Notes: a model not told the origin generated them from the sequence alone. Positions 8,628-17,560 are shown, counted from the first letter of the stretch. The stretch is 64,000 bases of DNA from Thiodiazotropha sp040506275 (GCA_040506275.1 JBEVXD010000006.1:62001-126000), one strand, 5' to 3'. Numbers and translations: made by a program.

Positions 8628-9317
8628 TTAGTGCCAGTTAGGATCTCTGGCTGGTTCCTTAAAATTACTCCACATGAATTCATTAGTTTGCTTGATTACT
8701 GGCGTTTCAAACTGGCTAGGATTTAGATCGTAGAGTAACTGATAATCTGGTTGTAATGCATGATGAGCTTCATGGACCAGTTGGCGCTCGAATGAAAAAG
8801 GATAACTATCTGGATAGTTATCCATGAATTCCCAGTAGTCCTTTTCGGGAAGCTCAGCTATGGAGTTTTCTATGCTTTCGTTCATCACTGTTTTATATGG
8901 AGTGTGCCTAACATAGGCTGGATTGATGATTATTTCGTTTTCGTCAGGGTTATATCCAGTCTTTTTTGAATAGTCTACGGTGATCTTGAATTTACCAACT
9001 TTTTCTTCTATCGATTTGATTTCTGGATAACTTCTCAGGTTTTCCCAAGTCGATTCAACCCGTTTGGTTTCATCAGCTAGAATGGCTGTTGTTTCTGTTA
9101 CGCTGTTCTGTTTTTCCACCGAGTTTGGTCTGTTCATCAAGTGCTCTTCAGTAGTAGAGCTACCAGCGATGCGTTCACCAGTCGTCATATTCTGTGGATC
9201 GATGTTTTGACTATTCGTAATTTTGGTATTGTTATTACCGATTTGGTCATTAACTGGGTTCATGGACGCGACCGATCCACCCGATGAGTTGCCATAGTTA
9301 CCAACTGCACTATCCAA
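8628..9317 (-). CDS. Putative HExxH zinc metalloprotease effector
   Basis: 229 residues, started by TTG 9317 with a good AAGGAG site 7-8 bases upstream. Residues 1-75 are Ser/Asn/Gly/Thr-rich and look disordered. The C-terminal half has a strand with a YNPDENEIIINP pattern and then RQLVHEAHHALQ, an HExxH zinc-protease motif, as in M91/NleD-like effector proteases. There is no signal peptide. The disordered N-terminus, C-terminal protease and co-transcribed small exported partner resemble a toxin-immunity pair, but the delivery route is not visible and no secretion genes are in the window. Confidence 0.55.
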   Translation of the reverse strand: MDSAVGNYGNSSGGSVASMNPVNDQIGNNNTKITNSQNIDPQNMTTGERIAGSSTTEEHLMNRPNSVEKQNSVTETTAILADETKRVESTWENLRSYPEIKSIEEKVGKFKITVDYSKKTGYNPDENEIIINPAYVRHTPYKTVMNESIENSIAELPEKDYWEFMDNYPDSYPFSFERQLVHEAHHALQPDYQLLYDLNPSQFETPVIKQTNEFMWSNFKEPARDPNWH

Positions 9318-9435
9318 TTCACACTCCTTGTTGAATTAGTTATTATTTTTATAATATTTGTATTGGGTAGGTACTAACCACTAGTAATTACCCTGACATT
9401 ATCTAATTCCTTATACTCATAAAGATTCAAAACAC

Positions 9436-9457
9436 GTAGGGTGCGGCCTGCCGCACC
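9436..9457. repeat. GGTGCGGC/GCCGCACC palindrome
   Basis: One copy of the dispersed palindrome with core GGTGCGGCCTGCCGCACC, preceded by GTAG. Other copies lie at 10938, 10981, 22008, 22053, 22288, 37462 and in a cluster at 60327-60477. It behaves like a REP element and is always intergenic here. Confidence 0.75.
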
Positions 9458-9485
9458 AAACCAGCCCAATGGTCACAATTTACCA

Positions 9486-9647
9486 TTAAACCAGGGTAAG
9501 CCAACCAATCGGCATCCGCCTATTACCCTTATCCAACAATACCTCCACTGTACAGAATTTCTCCAGCGCTTCTTTAAGCTGCTCGACACTCTCTTGCGCC
9601 AATCTAACCTGAGGAGGGCGGTTCTCGGTATCTTCCAGGGATTCATC
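9486..9647 (-). pseudogene. Possible degenerate ORF fragment
   Basis: A minus-strand frame of about 53 codons (DESLEDTENRPPQVRLAQES at its start, MPIGWLTLV at its end) reads like real protein but is preceded directly by an in-frame TAG at 9648-9650 and has no start. It may be the tail of a decayed gene. The family is not recognised. Confidence 0.25.
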
Positions 9648-9732
9648 CTACAGCCAGCAGATATCTAGATTGGTTTTGTCTTGCGTAATGAAATTGTCTC
9701 GCTTCAACGCTACAACGTTGGAATGTATAAGA

Positions 9733-10421
9733 TTAATCTGTTGTCTTCTTAGGCCAAAGTTGGTTAATGATTTCGGAAACAGTAAGTAATATACCCCGTG
9801 AGCTTTTATCTAGCATGGTACTGCCATGAGCATGGCTGTTACGTATTTTTGTAGAGTCTTTAGTAATATTTCCACGTAATTGGGTTTCCAGTCTTCTTCC
9901 TCAATTTCTAACTCCGAATCGTCAAATTCCAATTCTGATAGACCTAGCTCGTCCATTAAACGAAAGTTTTCCATCATATGTCGTGTATTTGCATTCATCT
10001 TTGCCTTGTGATGAGCCATCTCAAATGACTCATTCTTCAGAATATTACTGTCCACACAGTAACGTAGCAGACTGTGGAGCATGAGTCGTTTATCACTTTT
10101 ATTGCGGTATTTGGTATCGTCAGCAGGGATTTCATCTTCAAATCGCTCTTTAAGAGCCAGTTCAAGTACGGTCAGTGCATGAAATCTTGCTATTGGATAG
10201 AATCGATATACAAACCATGCATAGAGAAGGAGGTTTTTAGAGGTTTCGAACTGGATAAGGATCTCTTCTGGAACCTCCTTATTGAGAATTATTCTATCTA
10301 TGGACACGTAATGAGTATCTAAATTTTCCTGCTCATCATGGGTTGAATAATCCTGGTTTCTTGGATCAGGTTTGCATAGATTTTGTGGTGTTCTTAGAAT
10401 GTCTGGATTGAAATCTTTCAT
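9733..10421 (-). pseudogene. Frameshifted HEPN-like protein
   Basis: As read, a 203-residue protein from 10421 ends at 9810 with an out-of-character tail. The plus-strand sequence has a run of five T (9846-9850; five A on the coding strand). One extra A there would switch to a frame that continues KIRNSHAHGSTML and on to INQLWPKKTTD, with a TAA at 9733. The restored segment carries R-N-x3-H (RNSHAH), the catalytic Rx4-6H signature of HEPN ribonucleases. The upstream part is helical (FHALTVLELALKERF, then MAHHKAKMNANTRHM). It is either a true inactivating frameshift or a homopolymer error. HEPN proteins are often in defence or toxin systems. Confidence 0.6.
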
Positions 10422-10717
10422 CTATATGTTGTTATTTCTAAGCTACTGATGGTGAGCTGGAAATATTACAGAATACTCATAACTCGACAATATATGGAGA
10501 TAAGTCAAGTGATGAACTGGATTTTGGCAATGCTAATTGGTATTTTTTCGTGTCCAGCTCTGCGATTGTGATATGCCAATATGATTTGTTGTCGGCGCTT
10601 TCAGTTATATTTAAATACTGTAATTGATGAATGATTATTTTTCTTGGGATGGCAAAGATAACCCGTAGATCAACACAGCCAAGAATAAGGTAGGCTTCAT
10701 CAGCATCTTCAAGAAAC

Positions 10718-10924
10718 TTGTCCCAGGCTACGGATTGTGCCTATCGGATTGGACAGGATAAACCGGTATTTGTCTACAAACTGATCACTGAGGGTACGGT
10801 AGAGGAGAAGATTCTTGCCCTACAAGAGAAAAAGCGGCAGTTGGCAAATAGTGTTTACGGAAAAACAAAAAAGGGTGAGTTGCTGATTGATATGGATACG
10901 ATCAAAGAACTGCTGGCAGAGTGA
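10718..10924 (+). pseudogene. C-terminal remnant of an SNF2-family helicase
   Basis: 68 codons beginning in mid-domain: QATDCAYRIGQDKPVFVYKL, then TVEEKILALQEKKRQLA, and ending DMDTIKELLAE. This is the last part of helicase motif VI and the tail of SWI2/SNF2 ATPases such as those next to SWIM proteins. In-frame sequence upstream of 10718 is unrelated and meets a TAG at 10691, so about nine-tenths of the gene is missing. It is a leftover of a deletion next to repeat elements. Confidence 0.8.
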
Positions 10925-10937
10925 TGTCAGGTCGTTC

Positions 10938-11002
10938 GGTGCGGCAGGCCGCACCCTACGCGGAATTAGCCACTCCCTCCGTAGGGTGCGGCCTGCCGCA
11001 CC
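10938..11002. repeat. Two inverted GGTGCGGC palindromes
   Basis: Copies at 10938-10959 and 10981-11002 face each other, forming a larger hairpin between the helicase remnant and the convergent glycosyltransferase gene. They may serve as a bidirectional terminator. Confidence 0.75.
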
Positions 11003-11023
11003 GGACACTGTTTCAGGTATTAT

Positions 11024-12058
11024 CTAACTGGTCTTTTCTGCCGCTTCAACTGAACCTTCCGGGCAGTTTTTCTGAATCAAGTTCAGAAACTGCTGTGTAC
11101 AGGCATCCCAGGAGTAGTGCTCAGCATGTTCACGGCAACTTTTCCTGTCGACTTCCAAGGCGCGGACAGTTGCTGTTTTGAGGTCTTCGTCCATCCAGCC
11201 ATTTAGGCCGTTTTTAATGACGTCCAGTGGTCCTTCAACCGGGTAGGTGGCTACGGGTACACCACAGGCCATTGCTTCTAGCATCACCAGTCCGAAGGTG
11301 TCGGTGCGGCTTGGGAAGACCATCACGTCTGCTGAGGCCAGCAGGCTGGCAAGCTCGCCATTTTTCCGATAGCCGAGGAAACTCGCATCGGGGTATTGCT
11401 CTTTCAGGCTTGCCATGGCCGGGCCGTCCCCGATAACAACTTTTGAACCGGGTATGTCGAGATCGAGGAAATCCTTGATGTTTTTTTCTACCGCGACCCG
11501 ACCAAGGTAGAGTGAAATCGGGCCGGGTAGGTCCAGTACTTTCTCTTCAGTGGGCACGAAATGGTCGATGTCGACGCCCCGTGTCCAGTATTCGAGGTTC
11601 TTGAAACCATGCTCCTCTAAAGTCGCTTTCATGGAGCTGGTTGCAACCATAGTGACCGCCGCTTTGCTATGGAAGGTTCTGACAAAAGCGTAGGAAACGG
11701 AGAGGGGGATAGGTGCACGCAGACGTACATACTCGGGGAAACGGGTATGGTAAGTCGTGGTGTATGGGAAGTTATTCCGCAGACAGTAGCGGCGGCCAGC
11801 CCAACCGATCGTTCCCTCGGTGGAGAGATGGATCGCATCGGGCTTGAACTCATTTAACAGCTTATTCACCTTGCTGTAAGGAAACAGTGACAGTGGTATG
11901 TCAGGATAGGTTGGCATGGGCAACGTCCGGAATAGCTCCGGATTGATACACAGGACCTCATGGCCCCACTGCTCCAATATCGATATGGTTTTGTTAAGCG
12001 TACGTACAACGCCGTTAACTTGTGGGTACCACGCGTCCGTCAGTATCGCTATCCGCAT
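11024..12058 (-). CDS. agt: GT4-family glycosyltransferase, probable diacylglycerol glycosyltransferase
   Basis: 344 residues. The N-terminal Rossmann half starts MRIAILTDAWYPQVNGVVRT and has YHTRFPEYV; the C-terminal half has YLGRVAVEKNI, VVIGDGP and the donor-binding FPSRTDTFGLVMLEAMACG. The gene overlaps the upstream metallophosphoesterase by 44 bases. That pairing, with this sequence type, matches the plcP-agt unit in which Agt adds sugar to diacylglycerol to make glycolipids under phosphate limitation. The function is inferred from family and context; a lipopolysaccharide or other glycan role remains possible. No PHO box was identified. Confidence 0.75.
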   Translation of the reverse strand: MRIAILTDAWYPQVNGVVRTLNKTISILEQWGHEVLCINPELFRTLPMPTYPDIPLSLFPYSKVNKLLNEFKPDAIHLSTEGTIGWAGRRYCLRNNFPYTTTYHTRFPEYVRLRAPIPLSVSYAFVRTFHSKAAVTMVATSSMKATLEEHGFKNLEYWTRGVDIDHFVPTEEKVLDLPGPISLYLGRVAVEKNIKDFLDLDIPGSKVVIGDGPAMASLKEQYPDASFLGYRKNGELASLLASADVMVFPSRTDTFGLVMLEAMACGVPVATYPVEGPLDVIKNGLNGWMDEDLKTATVRALEVDRKSCREHAEHYSWDACTQQFLNLIQKNCPEGSVEAAEKTS

Positions 12059-12830
12059 ATTGATCTTCTTTCCTATCCAGTAGTTGCATTGATTCGTCGA
12101 CCCAGTGGATCAACTTGAGGGAACCATCGGCCTCTTCTGCAAGGGCAGTGCAACTTTCGACCCAGTCGCCACAATTGGCGTAGGTCAGCCCTTCCAGTTC
12201 ATTGATAACCGCATGGTGAATATGTCCACAGATGACCCCTTCCAGATCCCGTTCGCGGGCCGCCTGGGTCACTGCATGTTCAAAATTACCGATATATTTC
12301 ACCGCCTCTTTGACTTGACGTTTGAGATAGGCCGAGAGGGACCAGTATCCGAATCCCAATCGACGTCTTGCAACGTTAAACCAGCGGTTGAGCCATAGCA
12401 GCAGGTCATAAGCGTCGCTACCCAGATGGGCGAGCCATTTATTGTTCATCACCACACCGTCGAACTCATCTCCATGCAGGACCAGGTAGCGGCGACCGTC
12501 TGCAGCCTCATGTATGAACTCCCGATGGATCTCAATACCGGTGAAGTGAAAGTTCAGATAGTCCCGAAGCAGCTCGTCATGATTGCCGGGCACATACACC
12601 ACTCGGGTACCTTGTTTGGCCTTTTTAATCACCAAGTTGATGATTTCATTATTGATAGAAGGCCAGTACCAGCCTGAGCGCATTTTCCAGAAATCGAGAA
12701 TATCCCCTACCAGGTAGAGGTTTTCGCTTTCTGTGTTTTTGAGGAAATCCAGGAGGTACTCGGTGCGGGCAGCTCTCAAACCGAGATGGGTATCGGATAG
12801 AAATAGGCTTTTATATTTCAGTGATGCCAT
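12015..12830 (-). CDS. plcP: LpxH-like metallophosphoesterase, probable phospholipase C PlcP
   Basis: 271 residues of the calcineurin-like fold. Metal ligands lie in LFLSDTHLG, LVGDILDFW, VPGNHDE, LHGDEFD and ICGHIHHA, and the family-specific end is YANCGDWVESCTALAEE. General annotation would be UDP-2,3-diacylglucosamine hydrolase-like. SGWYWP and the CGDWVESCTA ending, together with the following agt-like gene, fit PlcP, which cuts phospholipid head groups to release diacylglycerol. It is first in a two-gene operon and divergent from dgkA. Confidence 0.75.
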   Translation of the reverse strand: MASLKYKSLFLSDTHLGLRAARTEYLLDFLKNTESENLYLVGDILDFWKMRSGWYWPSINNEIINLVIKKAKQGTRVVYVPGNHDELLRDYLNFHFTGIEIHREFIHEAADGRRYLVLHGDEFDGVVMNNKWLAHLGSDAYDLLLWLNRWFNVARRRLGFGYWSLSAYLKRQVKEAVKYIGNFEHAVTQAARERDLEGVICGHIHHAVINELEGLTYANCGDWVESCTALAEEADGSLKLIHWVDESMQLLDRKEDQYADSDTDGRVVPTS

Positions 12831-12969
12831 CTGACTTCTCGCTTAATGTTGGCCTCGATTCACTGTGTGCGAACCTTAGTGGTTTCCTATTGCAGTTTTA
12901 TGAGAGGATGATGATTTGTTTATGACAGGCTCGATTTTTTATGTCTAAGCTGGTAGAAGGAGCCGCATC

Positions 12970-13338
12970 ATGGCAATGCAAAACGAAAATAATGTTGGGC
13001 TCCGGCGATTGATGAACGCAATGCGTTTCTCGATGAAGGGATTTCGGTCTACTTACAAGAATGAAGAAGCATTCAGACAGGAAGTTCTGCTGCTGATCAT
13101 TCTGGGTCCTTTGGGGCTCTGGTTGGGTGACACGGGTATCGAAAAGGCCTTGCTTGTCGGCCCCCTGCTGATTCTGCTTATTGTGGAGCTGCTCAATAGC
13201 GCAATCGAGAGCGTTGTTGACCGAATAAGTACTGAGAACCATAAGCTCTCGGGTCGTGCCAAGGATCAAGGCTCAGCTTCAGTGTTTGTCTCACTGTCTC
13301 TGGTGGCTTTGTGTTGGATTTTAGTGCTGTTTTTCTGA
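12970..13338 (+). CDS. dgkA: Diacylglycerol kinase
   Basis: 122 residues, the exact length of the E. coli enzyme. It has the amphipathic N-terminus, NEEAFRQE, three membrane helices and the catalytic VELLNSAIESVVDRI segment. It phosphorylates diacylglycerol to phosphatidic acid in the inner membrane. An AAGGAG site precedes the ATG. Its place back to back with a probable PlcP/Agt pair, both of which handle diacylglycerol, suggests a shared lipid-recycling role. Confidence 0.95.
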   Translation: MAMQNENNVGLRRLMNAMRFSMKGFRSTYKNEEAFRQEVLLLIILGPLGLWLGDTGIEKALLVGPLLILLIVELLNSAIESVVDRISTENHKLSGRAKDQGSASVFVSLSLVALCWILVLFF

Positions 13339-13379
13339 CCTGTTCGAATTGGATTAGGAGTGATGCATCAGACTTGAAT

Positions 13380-13868
13380 ATGAACCAGACAACTGAACCT
13401 ATGGAATTGGATGCCACAATTCGCAATGCTGTGCGAGCTGTAATAGTTCGTAATGAGGCTGTTTTGATGCAGAAGAAATGGGCCGAAGACAGAGGAGTCT
13501 GGTACACCTTGCCGGGTGGTGGACAAGAGGTGCAGGAAACGCTGACTGAAGCACTTCAGCGGGAGTGTGAAGAGGAGATTGGAACAACTGTTGAAGTGAA
13601 TGGGTTGCTGAGTGTCGCCGATTTCTTCAAACAGCGTAAAACAGTGCCGCCTACTGCACGTCACCTGATTGAATTTTTGTTTGCCTGTTCGGTGTCTGAA
13701 GCGTATCTGCCCAAGTCAGGCTTCCACCCCGACAAGCACCAGATAGATGTTGTCTGGCTCCCTTTTAGCCAATTTCCAGATGTCTCACTTTTTCCCACAA
13801 GTCTTGGAGCCGATCTGCAACCCTTGGTCGCCGGCAACAGACCACTCTATATGGGAGTGATCGACTAA
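13380..13868 (+). CDS. Nudix hydrolase
   Basis: 162 residues from ATG 13380. The Nudix box is complete: G-x5-E-x7-RECEEEIG within GGGQEVQETL...RECEEEIGT. The preceding VWYTLPGG strand is typical. The substrate cannot be told; ADP-ribose, nucleotide sugars and mRNA caps are all possible in this family. It ends one base before the next gene and starts the cassette that runs to 20907. Upstream in-frame codons to 13311 overlap dgkA and are not used. Confidence 0.88.
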   Translation: MNQTTEPMELDATIRNAVRAVIVRNEAVLMQKKWAEDRGVWYTLPGGGQEVQETLTEALQRECEEEIGTTVEVNGLLSVADFFKQRKTVPPTARHLIEFLFACSVSEAYLPKSGFHPDKHQIDVVWLPFSQFPDVSLFPTSLGADLQPLVAGNRPLYMGVID

Positions 13869-13869
13869 G

Positions 13870-15504
13870 ATGTCGCTTCCAAAGACGATCAATGAGAACC
13901 TGCATTTCCTTCTGGCAGAGATAGGCTCTCATCTGTCAGTGTTAAAAGAGTATCTTAATCTCACGGTGAATACACCACCTTCCCGGCTGATTGAGCGACA
14001 GGGTTATGTCGAAAACCTCAGACTGAGTATTCACAATCATTGCCTATCAGAGATTTCCAGTAATGAGGTCCAATCAGGGGCCAGTCAGCTGCTGCGGGCT
14101 GTTGCAGATATTGCCACTCATCTGGAGAGGATATCTGAACTCAGCAGAGAGGCGATGCTGCAAAGTTTTCAGGTTCAACAAAGACGTCTGCTGAAGCGGG
14201 GTAAGTATCTTGCTATGTTGGACAGGGTGATCAATGCCCTGGATATGATTGAGCCGGCACTTACCGACAAAGATACCCGACGAGCGCTGAAAATCGGCCG
14301 TGTTGAGCAACGGCTTGATCAAGCCTATCAAAAGCAGTTGTTGAACTATTCGAAACATCTGAAGAAAGATAAACGTCCCGCAGATCATATATCCCTGATT
14401 ATGCTTGGACGCAGTATTGAACAGATGGGTAATGCCCTGTTGCGTATCAGCGAAGCCATTATCTCCGCATCCATGGGACAACACTTCAATACCGATCGCT
14501 ATCACACCTTAAACGCATCGCTGACAGAGTTGAAGGCTGTCAACGCGAATGATGATCTACAGGTTCGGGCGATAGCACAGACCAAATCCGGAAGTGCGAT
14601 CAATGCCGTAGCCAGTGCAGGTGAGACTGGTTATCACGGTGTTTTCAAGGATGGGCGCAAACGCAAACTGAAGGAAGAGAAGCAACGGGTTAACGATTGG
14701 CACGAGATCTTCCCTGGCCTGGCGCCGAAAATACTTGCCTATCAGAAACGGGGTGATTCAGCTGCACTATTGATTGAACATCTGGCTGGACAGACCTTCG
14801 AACAGATCCTACTGAGTGGATCAGATCGTCTTTTTGAAGAGAGTTTCAAACATCTTACTGACACCCTTAGTCAGGTGTGGAGTGAAACCCGAACCAAAAA
14901 ACCAGTCTCTGCAAATTATATGAAACAGCTTTCCAAGCGTATGGATGATGTCTACAGCATACATCCAGAATTCAATCAAACCGGGGCGTCTATTGGATCG
15001 CAGAAGTTGCCTTCATTTGAGAACTTGCTAGAAGAGCTTCAACAGTTCGAGGTAGATATAAGGGCACCGTTTTCAGTCTATATTCATGGTGATTTCAATG
15101 TCGATAATATTATCTACGATCCGGATGAAAAACGGATCAATTTTATTGACTTGCACCGTTCTCGATATATGGATTATCTGCAGGATATAACGGTTTTTAT
15201 GGTCTCTAATTACCGCTTGCAGGTGTTCGATCCCCGCGTAAGACAACGTATCGCAGCACTCTGCCTGGGAATCTATCATTTCGCCCGCGCTTATGCACGA
15301 AAAGTTAATGATGAAACCTTCGAGATCAGGTTGGCTTTGGGTTTGATACGTTCTCTAGCCAGTTCAACCCGTTTCATACTCGACAAATCCCTTTCCAGGG
15401 CTATGTTCTATCGCGCCGTTTATCTTATGGAGCGGTTGCTTGTTACAACCTCAAAACCCAAGCGCCAGTTCAAGGTGCCGATTCAGGAGATATTCATTGG
15501 TTAA
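13870..15504 (+). CDS. PhoU-like / aminoglycoside-phosphotransferase-like fusion
   Basis: 544 residues. Roughly residues 1-220 are all-helical and resemble PhoU repeats (for example LERISELSREAMLQSFQ and RSIEQMGNALLRISEAI). From about 235 an APH-type kinase follows: GYHGVFKDGRKRKLKEEKQR (lysine region), LLIEHLAGQTFEQIL, the Brenner catalytic loop VYIHGDFNVDNIIYD and the metal-binding NFIDLHRS. It may phosphorylate a small molecule or protein, with the PhoU part as sensor. The downstream ATP-grasp gene overlaps its end by 8 bases, so it belongs to the same operon. Confidence 0.8.
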   Translation: MSLPKTINENLHFLLAEIGSHLSVLKEYLNLTVNTPPSRLIERQGYVENLRLSIHNHCLSEISSNEVQSGASQLLRAVADIATHLERISELSREAMLQSFQVQQRRLLKRGKYLAMLDRVINALDMIEPALTDKDTRRALKIGRVEQRLDQAYQKQLLNYSKHLKKDKRPADHISLIMLGRSIEQMGNALLRISEAIISASMGQHFNTDRYHTLNASLTELKAVNANDDLQVRAIAQTKSGSAINAVASAGETGYHGVFKDGRKRKLKEEKQRVNDWHEIFPGLAPKILAYQKRGDSAALLIEHLAGQTFEQILLSGSDRLFEESFKHLTDTLSQVWSETRTKKPVSANYMKQLSKRMDDVYSIHPEFNQTGASIGSQKLPSFENLLEELQQFEVDIRAPFSVYIHGDFNVDNIIYDPDEKRINFIDLHRSRYMDYLQDITVFMVSNYRLQVFDPRVRQRIAALCLGIYHFARAYARKVNDETFEIRLALGLIRSLASSTRFILDKSLSRAMFYRAVYLMERLLVTTSKPKRQFKVPIQEIFIG

Positions 15505-16387
15505 ACTTAAAATCGGGGTTGTCGGTATTCCCGGTAAGTGGTCCACGGAGGCATTAGCTGACGCGGTAGAAGAGGCCACCGGTTACCGTCTGGTAATTGA
15601 CATGGCGGAAGTGACGGCTGAGCTTGATACCGGTCGCTTGCTCTATCGTGGTGAGGATCTGACTCAGTTCGATGCGCTGCTGGTTAAAAAGATCAGTGCA
15701 GAATACTCTCACCATACATTGGACCGATTGGAGATGCTGCGTCAGCTTGAGCGGGCCGGAGTTCGGGTGTTTAGTCGAGTTGAAAGAATTATCCGACTAA
15801 TCGATCGTCTCAGTTGCACCATGTCTCTATACAATGCAGGTATTCCCATGCCAGAGACCCGGATAACTGAAGACCTTCAACAGGCAGTGAATACAGTAGA
15901 CCATTTTGAATCAGCGATCTTTAAACCCCTCTATTCAACCAAAGCCAGGGGAATGACCTTGATCGACAGTCAACTTGGTGCAGAGCAGGTAAAAAAACAG
16001 ATCACCGATTTTCAAACCCAAAATCCGGTGATGTATATCCAAAAGAGACGTCAGCTACCCGGTAAGGATCTTGGCATGATGTTCCTCGGTGGTGAGTACC
16101 TTGGCGCCTACGCGCGGGTAGGCAAGGAAGGGGCCTGGAATACCACCATTCTCAGTGGCGGTCGCTATGAAGGGTATCAGGCCAGCGATGAATTGATAGA
16201 ACTGGCAACGAAGGCTCAAGCCGTGTTCGGACTAGACTTCACGACTGTTGATGTGGCAGAGACTGATCGAGGTCCAGTGGTGTTTGAAGTCTCAGCTTTT
16301 GGTGGTTTTGCTGGCGCACTCAAGGGGTTAGGTATTGATGTGCCGAAACGCTACGTCGCCCATGTGATAAAGGAGTTGTCTACATGA
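15497..16387 (+). CDS. ATP-grasp ligase, GAK-system type
   Basis: 296 residues starting at TTG 15497, with AGGAG about 8 bases upstream; the start overlaps the previous stop. It is a RimK-like ATP-grasp enzyme: SRVERIIRLIDRLSC, AIFKPLYSTKARGMTLI, the central YIQKRRQLPGKDLGMMFLGG strand and the metal-binding VFEVSAFGGF end. Such enzymes join a carboxylate to an amine with ATP. The neighbourhood with an HprK-related kinase and an amphi-Trp protein matches the GAK system defined by TIGRFAMs models. The substrate is unknown. Confidence 0.82.
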   Translation: MVKLKIGVVGIPGKWSTEALADAVEEATGYRLVIDMAEVTAELDTGRLLYRGEDLTQFDALLVKKISAEYSHHTLDRLEMLRQLERAGVRVFSRVERIIRLIDRLSCTMSLYNAGIPMPETRITEDLQQAVNTVDHFESAIFKPLYSTKARGMTLIDSQLGAEQVKKQITDFQTQNPVMYIQKRRQLPGKDLGMMFLGGEYLGAYARVGKEGAWNTTILSGGRYEGYQASDELIELATKAQAVFGLDFTTVDVAETDRGPVVFEVSAFGGFAGALKGLGIDVPKRYVAHVIKELST

Positions 16388-17502
16388 CAGAACATACAGA
16401 CACTGGGTTACCGGCAGATACACAAGCCACTGCCAAATTATTGCTACAGGGACAGACACTGTGTGATAAACAGCTCTATCTGAACCTGGGTGAGTTCTCA
16501 CTCTCCGTTGCCTCTAACAGCCAGCCACTGCTTGATCGTTTAGAGCAATATTTTTCTCACCTACCTCAACAGAAGAACAAGGCTTCGGTGGTGATTGTTG
16601 CGATAGAGAGTGAAGTGCTTGAGAGTGGTTTACCTTTTATAGATTGGAAACGTGAGCCTGGTAAAACCGGTCGCAAGGATGCCTATATGGAATTGCCTGA
16701 TGGTCGTCTTGTCCTGAAGGTTCGAACCGGTATGTTATTTCTGCAGAGCCAAAACTGGCTTATCGCTGCTGGTCCCTGTTTAGAGAATGACAATCAACTT
16801 ATTAATTATATAAACTCTCAAATCATGAATCGGCTGCAGCATCAGAATTGGTTGATCAGCCATGCGGCAGGGTTGATGTTGGGGTCCAATGCCTTGGCAA
16901 TTGTCGGTTTTTCAGGGGGTGGCAAGTCCACATTGATGCTCCATTTGATGGAGCATCCCAAAAGTAGTTTTTTAACAAATGACAGACTTTTCTTACGTGC
17001 CGGTGAATCTTGTGTAGAGGCAGTGGGGATACCAAAACTACCACGTATCAATCCGGGTACTGTGGTGAATAATGAACGCCTGAAGGGATTGATCAATGAA
17101 ACGCGTCGAAGTGAGCTATTACAGATGCCAAAACAGGCATTGTGGGATCTCGAAGAAAAATTCGATGTGGATATTGACCATTTCTACGGTAAAGACCGAA
17201 TCAATACATCGACACCAGTACCGTTGACTGGCCTGTTGATCCTCAACTGGAGTAGAGAAGAGACCTCACCCGTTGAGATAAAGGAAGTAGCGCTCAGTGA
17301 ACGCAGTGAACTACTGAAAGCAGTCATGAAATCACCTGGCCCTTTTTATCAGGACCAACAGGGAAGATTTCTTGAAGATGAAGATCCCTTGCCTACTGAG
17401 CCCTATCAGACATTACTGAAGAGGGTCAGCGTATACGAGGTGACGGGACAACTGGATTTTGAAGCATTGACAGCTTTGTGTTTTGAACGATGGGGCAGTT
17501 GA
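16384..17502 (+). CDS. HprK-related kinase (type B)
   Basis: 372 residues, translationally coupled to the ATP-grasp gene through an ATGA overlap. The P-loop GFSGGGKST at residues 175-183 is of the HPr kinase/PEP carboxykinase type, followed by FLTNDRLFL where HprK has its second acidic motif. The N-terminal 170 residues are specific to this family. No HPr or PTS genes lie nearby, so the target is probably not HPr; a partner within the cassette is more likely. Confidence 0.82.
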   Translation: MTEHTDTGLPADTQATAKLLLQGQTLCDKQLYLNLGEFSLSVASNSQPLLDRLEQYFSHLPQQKNKASVVIVAIESEVLESGLPFIDWKREPGKTGRKDAYMELPDGRLVLKVRTGMLFLQSQNWLIAAGPCLENDNQLINYINSQIMNRLQHQNWLISHAAGLMLGSNALAIVGFSGGGKSTLMLHLMEHPKSSFLTNDRLFLRAGESCVEAVGIPKLPRINPGTVVNNERLKGLINETRRSELLQMPKQALWDLEEKFDVDIDHFYGKDRINTSTPVPLTGLLILNWSREETSPVEIKEVALSERSELLKAVMKSPGPFYQDQQGRFLEDEDPLPTEPYQTLLKRVSVYEVTGQLDFEALTALCFERWGS

Positions 17503-17560
17503 ACCACAGGAATTAGGTTGTCGGTTAAATGACCGGAACTATGTAAGAGGTATAGAGACA

